Assembly (NCBI GenBank): GCA_027486345.1
Contig: JAIXPH010000065.1
Location: forward strand, 41,721-105,720
Length of the DNA stretch: 64,000 nucleotides
Reading direction: 5' to 3'
Origin: Paracoccaceae bacterium
GTDB lineage: Bacteria; Pseudomonadota; Alphaproteobacteria; Rhodobacterales; Rhodobacteraceae
Below are positions 24,178 to 33,148 of this stretch, in pieces (position 1 is the stretch's first letter; each line of letters opens with the position of its first letter). Below the pieces are notes generated by a model. The model was not told the DNA's origin, made no database searches, and worked only from the letters and a program-made list of their open reading frames with translations. Both the position numbers and the translations under genes were made by a program.

Positions 24178-25920
24178 ATGACCTTCAAACCCGCCCAATG
24201 GCCCCGCAAACTCCGTTCGCAGGAATGGTTTGGTGGCTCCAGCCGCGACAATATCTATCACCGCGGTTGGATGAAGAACCAAGGCTTCCCGCATGACCTG
24301 TTCGATGGCCGCCCGGTGATTGGCATCCTGAACACGTGGTCGGAACTGAACCCCTGCAACGCGCATCTGAACGCGCTGGCGGAAAAGGTGAAGAACGGGA
24401 TCTACGAGGCGGGCGGTTTCCCGGTTGAAGTGCCGGTGTTCTCTGTCTCGGAATCCGCCTTCCGCCCGACGGCGATGATGTTCCGCAATCTGGCTGCAAT
24501 GTCGATCGAGGAACAGATGCGCGGCCAGCCGATGGATGGTTGCGTGCTGCTGGTGGGCTGCGACAAGACCACGCCGTCGCTGCTGATGGCCGCCGCCTCG
24601 ACCGACCTGCCGTCGATCATCGTCACCGGCGGGCCGATGCTGAATGGATATTACAAGGGCGAACGCGTCGGGTCCGGCACCCACCTGTGGAAATTCTCCG
24701 AAGCCGTGAAGGCCGGGGAAATGACCCAAGCCGAATTCGCCGAGGCTGAGGCGTCGATGTCCCGCTCTGCCGGGTCGTGCAACACGATGGGCACGGCCTC
24801 GACAATGGCGAGCATGGCCGAGGCGCTGGGGATGGCGCTGTCGGGCAATGCCGCGATCCCGGCGGTGGACAGCCGCCGCCGCGTGATGGCGCAACTGTCG
24901 GGCCGTCGCATCGTGCAGATGGTCAAGGATGACCTGCGTCCGTCGCATATCCTGACCAAGGCCGCGTTTGAAAACGCCATCCGCGCCAATGCCGCCATCG
25001 GCGGATCGACCAACGCCGTGATCCACCTGCTGGCCATCGCGGGCCGCTGCGGGATTGATCTGACGCTGGACGACTGGGACCGTCTGGGTCGCGACGTGCC
25101 GACGATCGTCAACCTGATGCCCTCGGGCAAATACCTGATGGAGGAATTCTTCTACGCCGGTGGCTTGCCCGTGGTGCTGAAGCGTCTGGGTGAGGCGGGT
25201 CTGCTGAACAACGACGCGCTGACCGTGTCGGGTGAAACCGCGTGGGAGCAGGTCAAGGATGTCGTCAACCACAACGATGACGTGATCCTGCCCGTGGAAC
25301 GCGCGCTGACCCAATCGGGCGGTGTGGTGGTGCTGAAGGGCAACCTTGCGCCGAATGGTGCGGTGCTGAAGCCCTCTGCCGCGACGCCATCCTTGATGGT
25401 CCACCGGGGCCGGGCCGTCGTGTTCGAGGACATCGACGACTACAAGGCCAAGATCAACGATGAGGCTTTGGACATCGACGAAACCTGCGTGATGGTGCTG
25501 AAGAACTGCGGCCCGAAGGGCTATCCGGGGATGGCCGAGGTCGGCAACATGGGCCTACCGCCCAAGGTGCTGCGCAAGGGGATCACGGATATGGTCCGTA
25601 TCTCGGACGCTCGTATGTCGGGGACAGCTTTTGGTACGGTCTGCCTGCACACCAGCCCAGAGGCGGCGGTGGGTGGACCCTTGGCCATCGTGCAGAACGG
25701 CGATTACATCCAACTCGACGTGCCGAACCGCCGCCTGCACCTTGAGGTGTCGGATGAGGAAATCGCCCGCCGTCAGGCCGCATGGACCCCCCGCATCGCC
25801 CCGCCCGACAGCGGTTACGCGATGCTGCACCACAGCCATGTGATGGGGGCCGATACTGGCGCAGACCTTGACTTCATGCTGGGCAGCCGTGGCGCGCCCG
25901 TGGGCAAGGACAGCCACTGA
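24178..25920 (+). CDS. IlvD/Edd-family sugar-acid dehydratase, probable L-arabonate dehydratase
   Basis: A 580-residue Fe-S dehydratase of the IlvD/Edd superfamily. The three cysteines expected as ligands of a [2Fe-2S] cluster lie at Cys60 (NTWSELNPCNAHL), Cys128 (GCDKTTPSLLMAAAS) and Cys201 (SAGSCNTMGTAST). Length and the early RSQEWFGGSSRDNIYHRGWM segment fit the pentonate/hexonate dehydratase branch rather than dihydroxyacid dehydratase of isoleucine-valine synthesis. It would dehydrate L-arabonate (or D-galactonate/D-fuconate) to the 2-keto-3-deoxy acid. It sits between gguC and an aldose dehydrogenase, whose start overlaps this stop (TGATG). Confidence 0.88.
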   Translation: MTFKPAQWPRKLRSQEWFGGSSRDNIYHRGWMKNQGFPHDLFDGRPVIGILNTWSELNPCNAHLNALAEKVKNGIYEAGGFPVEVPVFSVSESAFRPTAMMFRNLAAMSIEEQMRGQPMDGCVLLVGCDKTTPSLLMAAASTDLPSIIVTGGPMLNGYYKGERVGSGTHLWKFSEAVKAGEMTQAEFAEAEASMSRSAGSCNTMGTASTMASMAEALGMALSGNAAIPAVDSRRRVMAQLSGRRIVQMVKDDLRPSHILTKAAFENAIRANAAIGGSTNAVIHLLAIAGRCGIDLTLDDWDRLGRDVPTIVNLMPSGKYLMEEFFYAGGLPVVLKRLGEAGLLNNDALTVSGETAWEQVKDVVNHNDDVILPVERALTQSGGVVVLKGNLAPNGAVLKPSAATPSLMVHRGRAVVFEDIDDYKAKINDEALDIDETCVMVLKNCGPKGYPGMAEVGNMGLPPKVLRKGITDMVRISDARMSGTAFGTVCLHTSPEAAVGGPLAIVQNGDYIQLDVPNRRLHLEVSDEEIARRQAAWTPRIAPPDSGYAMLHHSHVMGADTGADLDFMLGSRGAPVGKDSH

Positions 25921-26840
25921 TGGCGCGGATGAAGGTTGCCCTTGTCGGCATCGGCAAGATCGCGCGGGATCAGCACGTGCCTGCGCTGGCCGCGTCGGGT
26001 GATTGGGAACTCGCCGCAACGGTCAGCCGGTCTGGCACGGTGGAGGGGGTCGAGTCCTTCACCGATTTCGCCGCCATGCTGGCCGCGCGGCCGGATATCC
26101 CGATGGTCTCGCTCTGCCTGCCGCCGATGCCGCGTTATCGGTATGCCGAGGCGGCGCTTTTGGCGGGGCGACATGTGATGCTGGAAAAACCGCCGGGGGC
26201 GACCTTGGCGGAAGTGCACGCTCTGGAGCGTCTGGCGCGGGCCAAGGGGGTGACGTTGTTCGCCACATGGCACAGCCGCATGGCCGAAGCCGTGGCCCCC
26301 GCCAAGGCGTGGCTGGTGGGTAAATCCGTGCGCCGCGCGCATATCACATGGCGCGAGGATGTGCGCAAATGGCATCCCGGTCAGGATTGGGTGTTCGAAC
26401 CGGGTGGCATGGGCGTCTTTGACCCCGGCATCAACGCGCTGTCGATCCTGACCGACATCCTGCCGATGCCGGTGCATGTGACTGCCGCGACGCTGGAATT
26501 CCCCGAAAACCGCGACACGCCGATTGCCGCCCAGATCGACTTTTCGGCCAATGTCAGCGCCGATTTCGGTTGGCGGCAAGAAGGCCCGCAGACGTGGGAT
26601 ATCGTCGTGGAGACGGACGCTGGCACGCTGGAACTGCGGATGGGCGGCAACCGACTGTTCATCGACGGGCAAGAAACAGCGGGTGAGGATACGATCATGG
26701 GCGAATATCCCGCCCTTTATGCCCGCATGGCCGAACTGGTGCGTGCTGGCACATCGGACGTCGATCTTGCGCCAATGGTGCATGTGGCGGATGCGCTGAC
26801 GCTGGGTCGTCGCAAGACAGTGGCGCCGTTTCATTTCTGA
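25920..26840 (+). CDS. Gfo/Idh/MocA-family aldose 1-dehydrogenase (L-arabinose/D-galactose dehydrogenase-like)
   Basis: A 306-residue NAD(P)-dependent oxidoreductase. It has the N-terminal Rossmann motif GIGKIARDQHVPAL and the family's catalytic EKPPG signature (Lys about 91). FATWHSRMAEAV and WREDVRKWHPGQDWVFEPGG follow. From memory these last segments closely match the L-arabinose 1-dehydrogenase of Azospirillum and galactose dehydrogenases. It would oxidise the imported aldose to its lactone, the first step of the non-phosphorylative pathway. No lactonase and no 2-ketoglutarate-semialdehyde dehydrogenase follow, so the pathway must finish elsewhere. It is the last gene of the operon. Confidence 0.88.
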   Translation: MARMKVALVGIGKIARDQHVPALAASGDWELAATVSRSGTVEGVESFTDFAAMLAARPDIPMVSLCLPPMPRYRYAEAALLAGRHVMLEKPPGATLAEVHALERLARAKGVTLFATWHSRMAEAVAPAKAWLVGKSVRRAHITWREDVRKWHPGQDWVFEPGGMGVFDPGINALSILTDILPMPVHVTAATLEFPENRDTPIAAQIDFSANVSADFGWRQEGPQTWDIVVETDAGTLELRMGGNRLFIDGQETAGEDTIMGEYPALYARMAELVRAGTSDVDLAPMVHVADALTLGRRKTVAPFHF

Positions 26841-27434
26841 GCTGTCCGGGCTCCGGCCCCCGTGCTGGCTTGCATGAAAACGGTCCGGGGGGCGCGCTCC
26901 CCCGGACCTCTGCCCCGTTGCAGGGGCACGCAGCGGCCGACACCGATCCACCCCAGCGCCGCTCTGGGGAAAGCGGCGCGGCGGGGTTTGGGCAAGACCC
27001 GACACTGAAAAATCACGGCACGGTTTGGCACTGGTCAGGACTGGTACCGGGGTCACTGCACCGACCGGAAGGGTCAGCCGCCTCGACACTCGCCAAAGGG
27101 GCAGAGCGGCGGAACGGTCCGCCTGTGCCCGTCTGCAAACTCTAGCCTGATCCACGCGCAAGCTGTGCGCGCATGGGGTCAGCGCCCCACTGCCGGGTGT
27201 GGGTCCCTCAGACCGATGCGCGCGGCGGATATCCCAAGCGGTGGCTAAAAAAAGGACTGCCTTGACCGGGCCCCGGCATGGTCTGGGTGCCGAACGCGGG
27301 GGGATGGGGGAAATCCCCCACGTGTCGCGCGAAATCTGCTAGGAATGCGGACAGGGAAAAGGCCAGAGTCTTTCTGACTCATAAGGAATTGGCGATGCGA
27401 GCGACGCGCCGCGAGACAGCGAAGGACCCACGCG
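26841..27434. other. 594-bp gene-free stretch between the sugar operon and the two-component pair
   Basis: I see no credible gene here. It holds the strong hairpin annotated at 26882-26908, a GC-rich middle without recognisable family sequence, and a short hairpin TGGGGG(4)CCCCCA at 27305-27320. The 27360-27430 end carries the leader of the histidine kinase, with a GAAGGA ribosome binding site about 10 bp before ATG 27435. A plus-strand open frame at 26870-27145 has no similarity I recognise and spans the terminator-like hairpin, so I do not call it. Confidence 0.6.
26882..26908 (+). terminator. Hairpin after the sugar operon
   Basis: A perfect 10-bp stem GGTCCGGGGG/CCCCCGGACC with a 7-base loop lies 42 bp after the last operon gene. 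The T-tract is poor (TCTGCCCC), so termination may need Rho or the hairpin may protect the 3' end. Confidence 0.55.
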
Positions 27435-28796
27435 ATGCGTGACGGTCCCCATCACCTGCGGATGGTCGTGCTGTCGGTTGCCGCCAGCCTTGCCGCAATC
27501 CTGATCACGACCACGCTGCTGACGGGCGGTCTGGCCCGCTATACGGTGGAACAGATGATCCTGCGCGAGGCGCGGTTGTCGGCGGATTTCCTGAACTCTG
27601 TCGTGCGGGTCGAAGAGGCCGAGAATTACTTTGCGGGCAACGGGAACGCGCCCGGCGATGTCAAGGAATTCGTCGCCCATCTGGGCCGGATGCCCGATGT
27701 GTTCCGCGCCAATGTCTATTCGCAACAGGGCAAGATCCTGTGGTCCACCGACAAGGCGCTGGTCGGACGCTTCTTCCCCGACAATGCCGAACTCGCTGCC
27801 GCCTTGCGCGGGGAGTTGCACCCCGAGTTGAACCTGATGGCGGGGGATGTGAAATCCGAACATGACGGGTTGGACGCGGAACTGCCCGCCCCGAGCACGG
27901 AATTCATCGAATACTACATCCCGATCCAGAGCCGTGACGGCACCGGGATCGTCGGCGCGGTGGAAATCTACAAAAGCTCTGCCGGGCTGTCGGCCACGCT
28001 GGCGCATGTGCGGATGATGGCATGGCTGGGGGCCTTGGCGGCGACCGCCATCCTGTTTGCCGCCCTTTTGGCCATCGTGATCTATTCCGGGCGCATCCTG
28101 CGCCGACAGGAAACCCGCCTGATCGAGGCCGAACGTCTGGCCGTGGTCGGCGAGATGGCGTCGGCTGTCGCACATGGCCTGCGCAATCCGCTGGCGGCGA
28201 TCCGGTCTTGTGCCGAACTCACGGTCGAGGATGACATCCCGCCAGCCTCGCGCCAATCGGTGCAGGCGATCATGGATCAGGTGGACCGGCTGGAAGGGTG
28301 GATACGCTCTTTCCTTGTCCGCAGCGAACAAGAGCGGGGCAGCACCGAAGGCGGGGCGCGTCTTGACCTTGTCACCGCCCGCGCGCTGGACAATTTTGCC
28401 CCCCAGATGGCGCGCCGGGGGATCACCTTGCGGCGGCAGGGCTTGCCCGTGCTCTTGGTCGCTGCAGGCAGTGCCGAGGTGGAGCAGGTGCTGAACACCC
28501 TGCTGTCGAATGCGGTCGAGGCCATGCGCGAGGGCGGCACGCTGGAAGTGGCCTGCGCCACGGGGCCGCGCCAGCGCGCCGAGGTGACGATCCGCGACAC
28601 CGGTCCGGGCCTGTCCTCCGAGGCCGAGGCCACGCTCTTCACGGCGTTTCGCACCACAAAGGCGTCGGGCCTCGGTGTCGGGTTGGCGCTGGGACGGCGG
28701 ATTGCGGAACGATTGGGGGGGCAGTTGGACATCCGCAACCGCGCGGATGGTGTCTCGGGCGTCGAGGCGCGGTTGATCCTGCCGTTGCGGAGTTGA
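27435..28796 (+). CDS. Membrane sensor histidine kinase (NtrB/DctB-like)
   Basis: A 453-residue sensor kinase. A transmembrane helix lies at about residues 10-32, a periplasmic domain of roughly 160 residues follows, and the second helix is at about 195-218. The dimerisation and H box is SAVAHGLRNPLAAIRS with His247, in the AHxLRNPL form typical of kinases that pair with NtrC-type regulators. The N box is NTLLSNAVEAM, with DTGPGL and GLGVGLALGRRIAERL as the G boxes. It is followed after 9 bp by the response regulator at 28806 and is certainly its partner. The signal is unknown; no transporter is adjacent. Confidence 0.91.
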   Translation: MRDGPHHLRMVVLSVAASLAAILITTTLLTGGLARYTVEQMILREARLSADFLNSVVRVEEAENYFAGNGNAPGDVKEFVAHLGRMPDVFRANVYSQQGKILWSTDKALVGRFFPDNAELAAALRGELHPELNLMAGDVKSEHDGLDAELPAPSTEFIEYYIPIQSRDGTGIVGAVEIYKSSAGLSATLAHVRMMAWLGALAATAILFAALLAIVIYSGRILRRQETRLIEAERLAVVGEMASAVAHGLRNPLAAIRSCAELTVEDDIPPASRQSVQAIMDQVDRLEGWIRSFLVRSEQERGSTEGGARLDLVTARALDNFAPQMARRGITLRRQGLPVLLVAAGSAEVEQVLNTLLSNAVEAMREGGTLEVACATGPRQRAEVTIRDTGPGLSSEAEATLFTAFRTTKASGLGVGLALGRRIAERLGGQLDIRNRADGVSGVEARLILPLRS

Positions 28797-28805
28797 TGAG
28801 TCGTC

Positions 28806-30026
28806 ATGGCCGATATCGTGATTGTCGAAGATGAACCCGTTCTGGCCCGCTCGATCGTCACTTATCTGGAACGGCGCGGCTATGTTGCGGATTTCGCGCT
28901 GGATATTCGTGGCGCGCAGGCGCTGATGGAACGCCAGCGGCCACGTCTGGTGATCCTTGATTACCGGCTGGAGGGGGAGAACGGGCTGGACCTTCTGGCA
29001 TTGATCCGCGCCCGTTTTGCCGACACACAGGTGGTGATGATGACCGGGCACGGCGACATCGACACGGCGGTGAAGGCGATGAAGGCGGGCGCGCGGGATT
29101 TTCTGGTCAAGCCGGTGCCCTTGGCCACGCTGGCCGGACTGGCCCGTGATCTGCGCATCGACGAGATGGCACCCTGGGCCGACCCGGTGGGGCTGGACCG
29201 CATCATCGGACGCTCGGGCGAGACGGCGCAGGTGAAGTCCGCACTGAAGCGGCTTGCCGATCAGGCCCGCGCCTTGGGTGGGGCTGCCCCCGGCGTGATG
29301 ATCGCGGGGGCGGCGGGCACAGGCAAGATGACGGCGGCGCGCGCGCTGGCCGAGGCGGCCTTGCTGGACCTGCCGGGGTCCATCGTAGAGTTTGACTGCC
29401 GCAGCGATGGCATCGACCGGCTGCGCGACAGTCTTGCAGAGGCGGCGGTCCTGATCCTGCGGCGGGTGGACCATCTGCCCGGCCCGGCGCAGGCGGTTCT
29501 GGCGGGGCTGTTGGATCGGCACGACATGCCATGGACCATTGCCACCACGACCGCCGACCTGACCCGGCGGGGACCAGAGGGCGGCTTTGATGCCGGGTTG
29601 CTTTATCGCTTGCAGGTGGAATGGGTGGACCTGCCCCCCTTGGCCAACCGCCCGGCGGACATCCTGCCGCTGGCCGAGACGGTAGCCCGCCGCGCCGCCC
29701 GCCGCCATGCCCGCCCGCGCGCCCGTTTCCTGCCCGAAGCGCGGGCGCGTCTGGTGGGACATGACTGGCCGGGGAATGTGGCCGAACTGGTCAATGTGAT
29801 CGAACGCGCCGTGTTGTCCGTCGAGGCGGAGATCGGCCCCGAGGACATCCGCTTTCTGGGTGCCGTCCCCGGCCCGGCGGTGCCCAACCTGCGCCGGATG
29901 GAGGAAGAGGCGCTGGAAACCGCGCTGGCCGCCGCCGGGGGCAACGTCTCGCGCGCCGCGCGCCTGCTGGGCATATCGCGCGATACGATGCGGTATCGGA
30001 TGGAGAAATTCGGCCTGCCCCGCTGA
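28806..30026 (+). CDS. NtrC-family response regulator with degenerate, GAFTGA-less AAA+ domain
   Basis: A 406-residue regulator in three parts. The receiver domain has Asp52 in LVILDYRLEGENG and Lys in DFLVKPV. The AAA+ domain has P-loop GAAGTGKMTAARA. The C-terminal Fis-type helix-turn-helix is ALAAAGGNVSRAARLLGISRDTMRYRM. The AAA+ part is shortened: the ELFGHEKGAFTGA segment that contacts sigma-54 is absent, and the Walker B acidic pair is replaced (ILRRVDHLPG in place of LFLDEIGDMP). Such proteins, for example the NtrC of Rhodobacter capsulatus, can activate without sigma-54. I infer a sigma-70-type or purely repressive mechanism. It lies 9 bp after its kinase. Confidence 0.9.
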   Translation: MADIVIVEDEPVLARSIVTYLERRGYVADFALDIRGAQALMERQRPRLVILDYRLEGENGLDLLALIRARFADTQVVMMTGHGDIDTAVKAMKAGARDFLVKPVPLATLAGLARDLRIDEMAPWADPVGLDRIIGRSGETAQVKSALKRLADQARALGGAAPGVMIAGAAGTGKMTAARALAEAALLDLPGSIVEFDCRSDGIDRLRDSLAEAAVLILRRVDHLPGPAQAVLAGLLDRHDMPWTIATTTADLTRRGPEGGFDAGLLYRLQVEWVDLPPLANRPADILPLAETVARRAARRHARPRARFLPEARARLVGHDWPGNVAELVNVIERAVLSVEAEIGPEDIRFLGAVPGPAVPNLRRMEEEALETALAAAGGNVSRAARLLGISRDTMRYRMEKFGLPR

Positions 30027-30042
30027 GGCGCGCCCGGCGCCC

Positions 30043-30915
30043 TTAGAACCACTGCCCCGGTTCCATCAATCCCAGATCCATCAATTGCTGGCTGTGCCAC
30101 TGGAACGGGGCCGAATTGTGCCAGCGGAAATCGCGGATGTCATAGCGTGAGCCCGGATTGCTTTTCAGCGCCTTGGCGGTGCGGAAAGAACAGACCGCCG
30201 CCGTCAGGTTGTTGTGCCACGGGCAGGCGTAGGTGTTGTATTCCTCGTCATCGAAGGTGAAGTCGGGGCGCAGCCGCAAGCCGCGCTTGGTGCGGAATAT
30301 CGAGATGCGGTCAATCTTGCGCCGCGTCCACGGCACATGCTCTTCGAACCGCCACCGCAGGCCGCCGTAGAAATCCAGCTGCCGCTCCTTGGGGTGCCAG
30401 TTGTTGTCCGGGTCATTGCGGGCGAGGGCGTAATAACCCGACCGGTCCAGATGGGCATCCTCAAGGCTGACGGCGTTGGGGTTGCGGGTCAGATCGACAG
30501 CATAGAGGTCGATCACATAGGTCAGCATCGCATCGCGGCGTTCTTCGGTGTGGAAGGCCAGCATCTCGCCGATGCTGCGCGTCTCGCAGAAGGGAAAGAA
30601 CAGGTATTCGGCGTTGAAGCAGTAATACATCCAGACGCCCGGCGCGGCGGCATCGTTCAGCGTGTTCAGGGCGTCCACCATCGCGTTCTCGGCATGGACG
30701 TCGATGGTCACGCGGTGGATCTTTTCTTCAAGGTCAAGCTTGATCCGCAACGCCTCCGGGGCCAGCACCACCACCTCGCGAAAGCCGTTGCTCTGGTGGT
30801 GGCGGATCGCCGTCTCCACCTCGACCGCGTCCTCGACGAAGATCACGGCGACCGGCCCCTTGGCCAGTGCGGCCCGTCCGCTGGACAGGAAATTCGACAG
30901 ACCCTCGTACCGCAT
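30043..30915 (-). CDS. Conserved protein of unknown function, possibly glycosyltransferase-like
   Basis: A 290-residue soluble protein with no signal peptide or transmembrane segment. The N-terminal part, VAVIFVEDAVEVETAIRHHQSNGFREVVVLAP, looks like the first alpha/beta units of a GT-A glycosyltransferase of the Glyco_tranf_2_4 type, where a sugar-nucleotide fold begins with similar text. The middle contains WMYYCFNAEYLFFPFCETRS and TYVIDLYAVDL. A firm DxD motif is not evident. The C-terminus is rich in Trp, His and Tyr. It is convergent with the regulator (17 bp) and divergent from miaB. I do not recognise it well enough to name a function. Confidence 0.7.
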   Translation of the reverse strand: MRYEGLSNFLSSGRAALAKGPVAVIFVEDAVEVETAIRHHQSNGFREVVVLAPEALRIKLDLEEKIHRVTIDVHAENAMVDALNTLNDAAAPGVWMYYCFNAEYLFFPFCETRSIGEMLAFHTEERRDAMLTYVIDLYAVDLTRNPNAVSLEDAHLDRSGYYALARNDPDNNWHPKERQLDFYGGLRWRFEEHVPWTRRKIDRISIFRTKRGLRLRPDFTFDDEEYNTYACPWHNNLTAAVCSFRTAKALKSNPGSRYDIRDFRWHNSAPFQWHSQQLMDLGLMEPGQWF

Positions 30916-31064
30916 GCGGTGCCACCCCTGAAACGACGCGCGCAGATTCCCGCAGGGCCGCGCGCTTGGCAAGCCCTGCCGCACCCGCCCGCGCTGATTG
31001 CTAAGACCTGCGGATTGGTTGTAATGGAAGCGACCCTTCCCAAGCCCTGACGTGCGTGGACCAG

Positions 31065-32381
31065 ATGACCGAACCGAAGAAGCTTTTCATCAAGACCTAC
31101 GGTTGCCAGATGAACGTCTATGACAGCGAACGCATGGCCGAGGCCATGGGCGCGCAGGGCTATGTCACGACCGAGGTGGCCGAAGAGGCGGACATGGTCC
31201 TGCTGAACACCTGCCACATCCGCGAGAAGGCGTCAGAAAAGCTCTATTCCGACCTTGGCCGCCTGCGCCCGCTCAAGCAGGCCAAGCCGGGGATGAAGAT
31301 CGGCGTGGCCGGGTGCGTCGCGCAGGCAGAGGGCGACGAAATCCTGCGCCGCATGCCGCTGGTCGATCTGGTGGTCGGGCCGCAAAGCTATCACCGCCTG
31401 CCCGCCATGGCCGATGCCGTGGCGCGGGGCGAAAAGGCGGTGGACACCGACTTCCCGCCCGAGGACAAGTTCGACCACCTGCCCGAACGCAAGGCGCTGC
31501 GCGGGCCGACCGCGTTCCTGACGGTGCAGGAAGGCTGCGACAAGTTCTGCGCCTTCTGCGTCGTGCCCTATACCCGCGGGGCCGAGGTCAGCCGCCCGGT
31601 GGATCGCCTGCTGCGCGAGGCGCGGGGATTGGTGGAAAAAGGCGTCAAGGAAATCACGCTTCTGGGCCAGAACGTCAACGCCTATCACGGGCAGGGCGAG
31701 GGCGGCGACTGGGGGCTGGCGCGTCTGGTCCGGGCACTCGCCCGCATCGACGGGCTGGAACGGATCCGCTACACCACCAGCCATCCCAACGACATGGAAG
31801 ACGATCTGATCGCCGCCCATGGCGATGAGCCGAAGCTGATGCCCTATCTGCACCTGCCGGTGCAATCGGGCAGTGACCGCATCCTCAAGGCGATGAACCG
31901 CAAGCACACGCGCGAGCAGTATTTCCGCCTGATCGAACGCATCCGCGCCGCCCGGCCCGACATCCTGCTGTCGTCGGATTTCATCGTGGGCTTCCCCGGT
32001 GAGACCGATCAGGATTTCGCCGACACCATGGACCTGCTGCGGACCGTGGGTTTTGGTGCCTCGTTCAGCTTCAAGTACTCCGCCCGTCCCGGCACGCCGG
32101 CCGCCGAAAAGGCCGCCGTCGAGGCCGAGATCGCCGATCAGCGCCTGCAAGAGTTGCAAGCCCTGATCACCGAGCAGCAGCGCGCCGCGCAAGAGGCGAT
32201 GGTGGGGCGTGAGGTGGGCGTGCTGATCGAAAAGACCGGGCGCATGCCGGGGCAGATGGTGGGCAAGTCCGATCACCTCCATGCGGTGCATGTCAGCGAT
32301 TCCCGGGCGGCCATCGGCGACCTGATCCGGGTGCGGATCACTAGCTCGGCGTCCAATTCGCTAGCTGCGACAACACTTTGA
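31065..32381 (+). CDS. miaB: tRNA-2-methylthio-N6-dimethylallyladenosine synthase MiaB
   Basis: A radical-SAM methylthiotransferase that adds the 2-methylthio group to i6A37 of tRNAs reading UNN codons. The N-terminal UPF0004 domain holds the auxiliary cluster cysteines ([24 protein letters not shown]). The radical SAM cluster is [15 protein letters not shown] (CxxxCxxC). A C-terminal TRAM domain runs about residues 370-430. The length of 438 residues is normal. I take ATG 31065; an in-frame GTG at 31056 would add three residues and cannot be excluded. It is divergent from the unknown gene at 30915. Confidence 0.96.
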   Translation: MTEPKKLFIKTYGCQMNVYDSERMAEAMGAQGYVTTEVAEEADMVLLNTCHIREKASEKLYSDLGRLRPLKQAKPGMKIGVAGCVAQAEGDEILRRMPLVDLVVGPQSYHRLPAMADAVARGEKAVDTDFPPEDKFDHLPERKALRGPTAFLTVQEGCDKFCAFCVVPYTRGAEVSRPVDRLLREARGLVEKGVKEITLLGQNVNAYHGQGEGGDWGLARLVRALARIDGLERIRYTTSHPNDMEDDLIAAHGDEPKLMPYLHLPVQSGSDRILKAMNRKHTREQYFRLIERIRAARPDILLSSDFIVGFPGETDQDFADTMDLLRTVGFGASFSFKYSARPGTPAAEKAAVEAEIADQRLQELQALITEQQRAAQEAMVGREVGVLIEKTGRMPGQMVGKSDHLHAVHVSDSRAAIGDLIRVRITSSASNSLAATTL

Positions 32382-32540
32382 GCTGCACGCCGCGCGCGCA
32401 TTGTTGCGCGTGACGGTTGAAGTCGGCGCGGTTTCCGGAAGAATGTTTCCGCTGTGGAAACGGGTGGTGCCCTCTGCGCGCCGCACCACAAGATTTTGCT
32501 TGCCATCCGCAAGTACAGGCGGCAATCCTGCTTTTGGAAC

Positions 32541-32566
32541 GCCCCTGCCGGGGCAGTCTTTTTTAA
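32541..32566 (+). terminator. Intrinsic terminator downstream of miaB
   Basis: The hairpin GCCCC/GGGGC with a 4-base loop at 32541-32554 is followed by AGTC and a run of six T. It lies about 160 bp after miaB and 16 bp before the OmpA-like gene, so it separates the two units or attenuates the second. Confidence 0.6.
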
Positions 32567-32581
32567 CGAGGGAGCTTCGGT

Positions 32582-33148
32582 GTGTTGCGTTTTTCCAAAG
32601 CAATGCGACTGATCGCCTACACCACTTGTTGCGCTTTCGGTCTGGCAAGCGCGCCCGCGACGGCGCAGCAGCAGCCCCAAGTCACCGGCAAGATCGAATG
32701 GGGCGTTTGGGTTGATGATGACGGCTGCATGCATTGGTGGGCCGATGGCGGTGTCGAAGGCTATATGGTGCCGCGCCGCAACCCCGAAACCGGCAAGCCC
32801 GTCTGTCTGAAGAAGAACACCTGTCTGGTGGAAAACACCGACACGCTTTTCGCCACCGACAGCGCGCATCTGACCGCGCCGGGCCGTGCGCGGCTGGAAC
32901 AGTTCTTCCGCAGTGGCGGTGCCTTTGGCTATGCCATCTACGGCCATACCGACAGCCGCGCCTCGGATGAATACAACATTGATCTGTCCAAGCGCCGCGC
33001 GGCGGCAGTCGCCACGGTCGCCCGGTCGGTCGGCGCCTCGGTCGAGCGGGAAATCGGCTATGGGGAGCGTCAGCCCGTGGCCTCGAACGCGACGGCGGCG
33101 GGGATGCAGCAAAACCGGCGCGTCGAAGTTGTGTGCTACAGGTGGTGA
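32582..33148 (+). CDS. OmpA-family outer-membrane/periplasmic protein with N-terminal Cys-bounded motif
   Basis: A 188-residue exported protein. The signal peptide runs MLRFSKAMRLIAYTTCCAFG to about Ala28. The mature N-terminus contains a motif from Asp46 to Cys75 (DDGC...W..DGGVEGY..PR..P.TGKPVC), also present in the lipoprotein encoded next. The C-terminal OmpA-like peptidoglycan-binding domain covers about residues 80-188, with the DTLFATDSAHLTAPGRARLE entry and the conserved GHTDSRASDEYNIDLSKRRA segment. The GTG start at 32582 is supported by GAGGGAG 8 bp upstream; ATG 32603 is a less likely alternative. Its stop overlaps the lipoprotein start (TGATG), so the two are coupled. Confidence 0.87.
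   Translation: MLRFSKAMRLIAYTTCCAFGLASAPATAQQQPQVTGKIEWGVWVDDDGCMHWWADGGVEGYMVPRRNPETGKPVCLKKNTCLVENTDTLFATDSAHLTAPGRARLEQFFRSGGAFGYAIYGHTDSRASDEYNIDLSKRRAAAVATVARSVGASVEREIGYGERQPVASNATAAGMQQNRRVEVVCYRW

Noticed and set aside
26870..27145. Possible 91-residue gene after the sugar operon
   Set aside because: It runs through a terminator-like hairpin, has no ribosome binding site, and its composition looks like random GC-rich sequence.
28806..30026. Pseudogene of a sigma-54 activator
   Set aside because: The frame is intact, the receiver and DNA-binding domains are well conserved, and GAFTGA-less family members are known to work in Rhodobacter.
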